Shown here piece after piece: positions 63,451 to 64,000 of a stretch of 64,000 bases of DNA. Origin of the DNA: Tillus elongatus (taxonomy: Eukaryota; Arthropoda; Insecta; Coleoptera; Cleridae). The position numbers were made by a program, and so were the translations under genes. The stretch's first letter is position 1. Every line of letters begins with the position of its first letter. The DNA lies in NCBI GenBank assembly GCA_964006375.1, contig OZ023266.1:67671403-67735402 (forward strand), given 5' to 3'. The notes beneath the pieces are model-generated. The model ran no database searches, had not been told where the DNA came from, and worked only from the letters and a program-made list of their open reading frames with translations.

Positions 63451-64000
63451 GTGAGTGTGTATCTAACCGATACCTCAAACTTAATGGCTTGGATTCGACA
63501 GTTTTGACACTCAATTACTTTTAGAAAAAAAAATGCAAAAACTGTTTGAAAACGCAATATCTTTTAAAATACCAGAAGTATTAAACTAAAACTTCACAAG
63601 CACGTAGATATATAAGTGGTCCTATCTACCAAATTTGAATTCAAATGGTTCAGTAAATCTTGAGTCATAACTAAAAAACAAATAAATAATCTACCATATG
63701 GCCTGAAATTACCCCTGTATATGGATGGCTATAATGTTAGACAATGTCAGAGTGATATATCAGGGTTCCGCTGCCATTGCAAACAAAATGTCCAAATTAA
63801 GTTGTAAACGAACAGGCTACGAAAGTATGTCACAAGAAACAATCAGCGGGGTTGCCATTTGAGACAACCCTCATCTGAATCTGAAGATAGAAAAATGTTA
63901 ATATATAAACATTTTAATGAAACTGATTCAATTTGTTTAAAAGCAATCTAGAACTGTTTTATTATGTTTAAAAATATCGAGCCTCCTATTTTCACGGTAT
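63450..64000. other. No gene seen
   Basis: AT-rich. Some phrases ('accaaatttgaattcaaatg', 'gagtcataac') recall the style of family A repeats, but no landmark is shared. Confidence 0.35.

Overview
The window looks like insect nuclear DNA: AT-rich, intron-rich, and mostly made of transposable elements and (TA)n microsatellites. The order of insect cannot be settled from the sequence. Two host genes can be assembled exon by exon, with every splice phase closing. Nearly everything else is transposon debris, much of it inside the introns of these two genes.

Gene 1, plus strand, 5828-13465: an intracellular lipid-binding protein of the FABP family (135 aa), in the classic four-exon layout (70, 173, 105 and 60 nt). 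Introns 1 and 2 hold a large foldback element, LINE fragments and tandem repeats. Gene 2, minus strand, 60792 down to 33198: the RING-finger E3 ligase RNF10 (10 coding exons, 2235 nt, 744 aa plus stop). Its introns hold a LINE with an 896-codon open frame, an almost intact long-TIR mariner-like element, hAT-like elements, SINEs and several LINE fragments.

Layout: 1-5450, AT-rich repeats, a mariner-like element with ~340-bp inverted ends, and a Penelope-like GIY-YIG endonuclease remnant with a hammerhead-like motif downstream. 5750-13470, FABP gene. 13800-20510, stacked non-LTR retrotransposons (two PHD/APE-type LINEs, a CR1-like LINE, an ORF1-plus-endonuclease LINE). 21035-30978, a roughly 10-kb nest in which an old hAT-like repeat is split by a near full-length LINE, by a (TA)n-bearing dispersed repeat, and, inside that repeat's (TA)n tract, by a third-level mariner-like element. 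31-33 kb, tandem repeats and unexplained sequence. 33198-60792, RNF10 and its introns. 61487-63450, another copy of the (TA)n repeat, a near-perfect 122-bp-arm hairpin, and a 70-bp tandem array of small hairpins.

The strongest new observations are the two reconstructed gene models, the nested-insertion stratigraphy, a hAT copy inside another hAT copy with an 8-bp target duplication, a heat-shock-like core promoter in front of a hAT-like mini-exon, a LINE family that ends in telomere-like CCTAA repeats, and a mariner-like element whose inverted repeats have spread over the end of its own transposase gene. Superfamily calls come from motif reading; no database search was possible.
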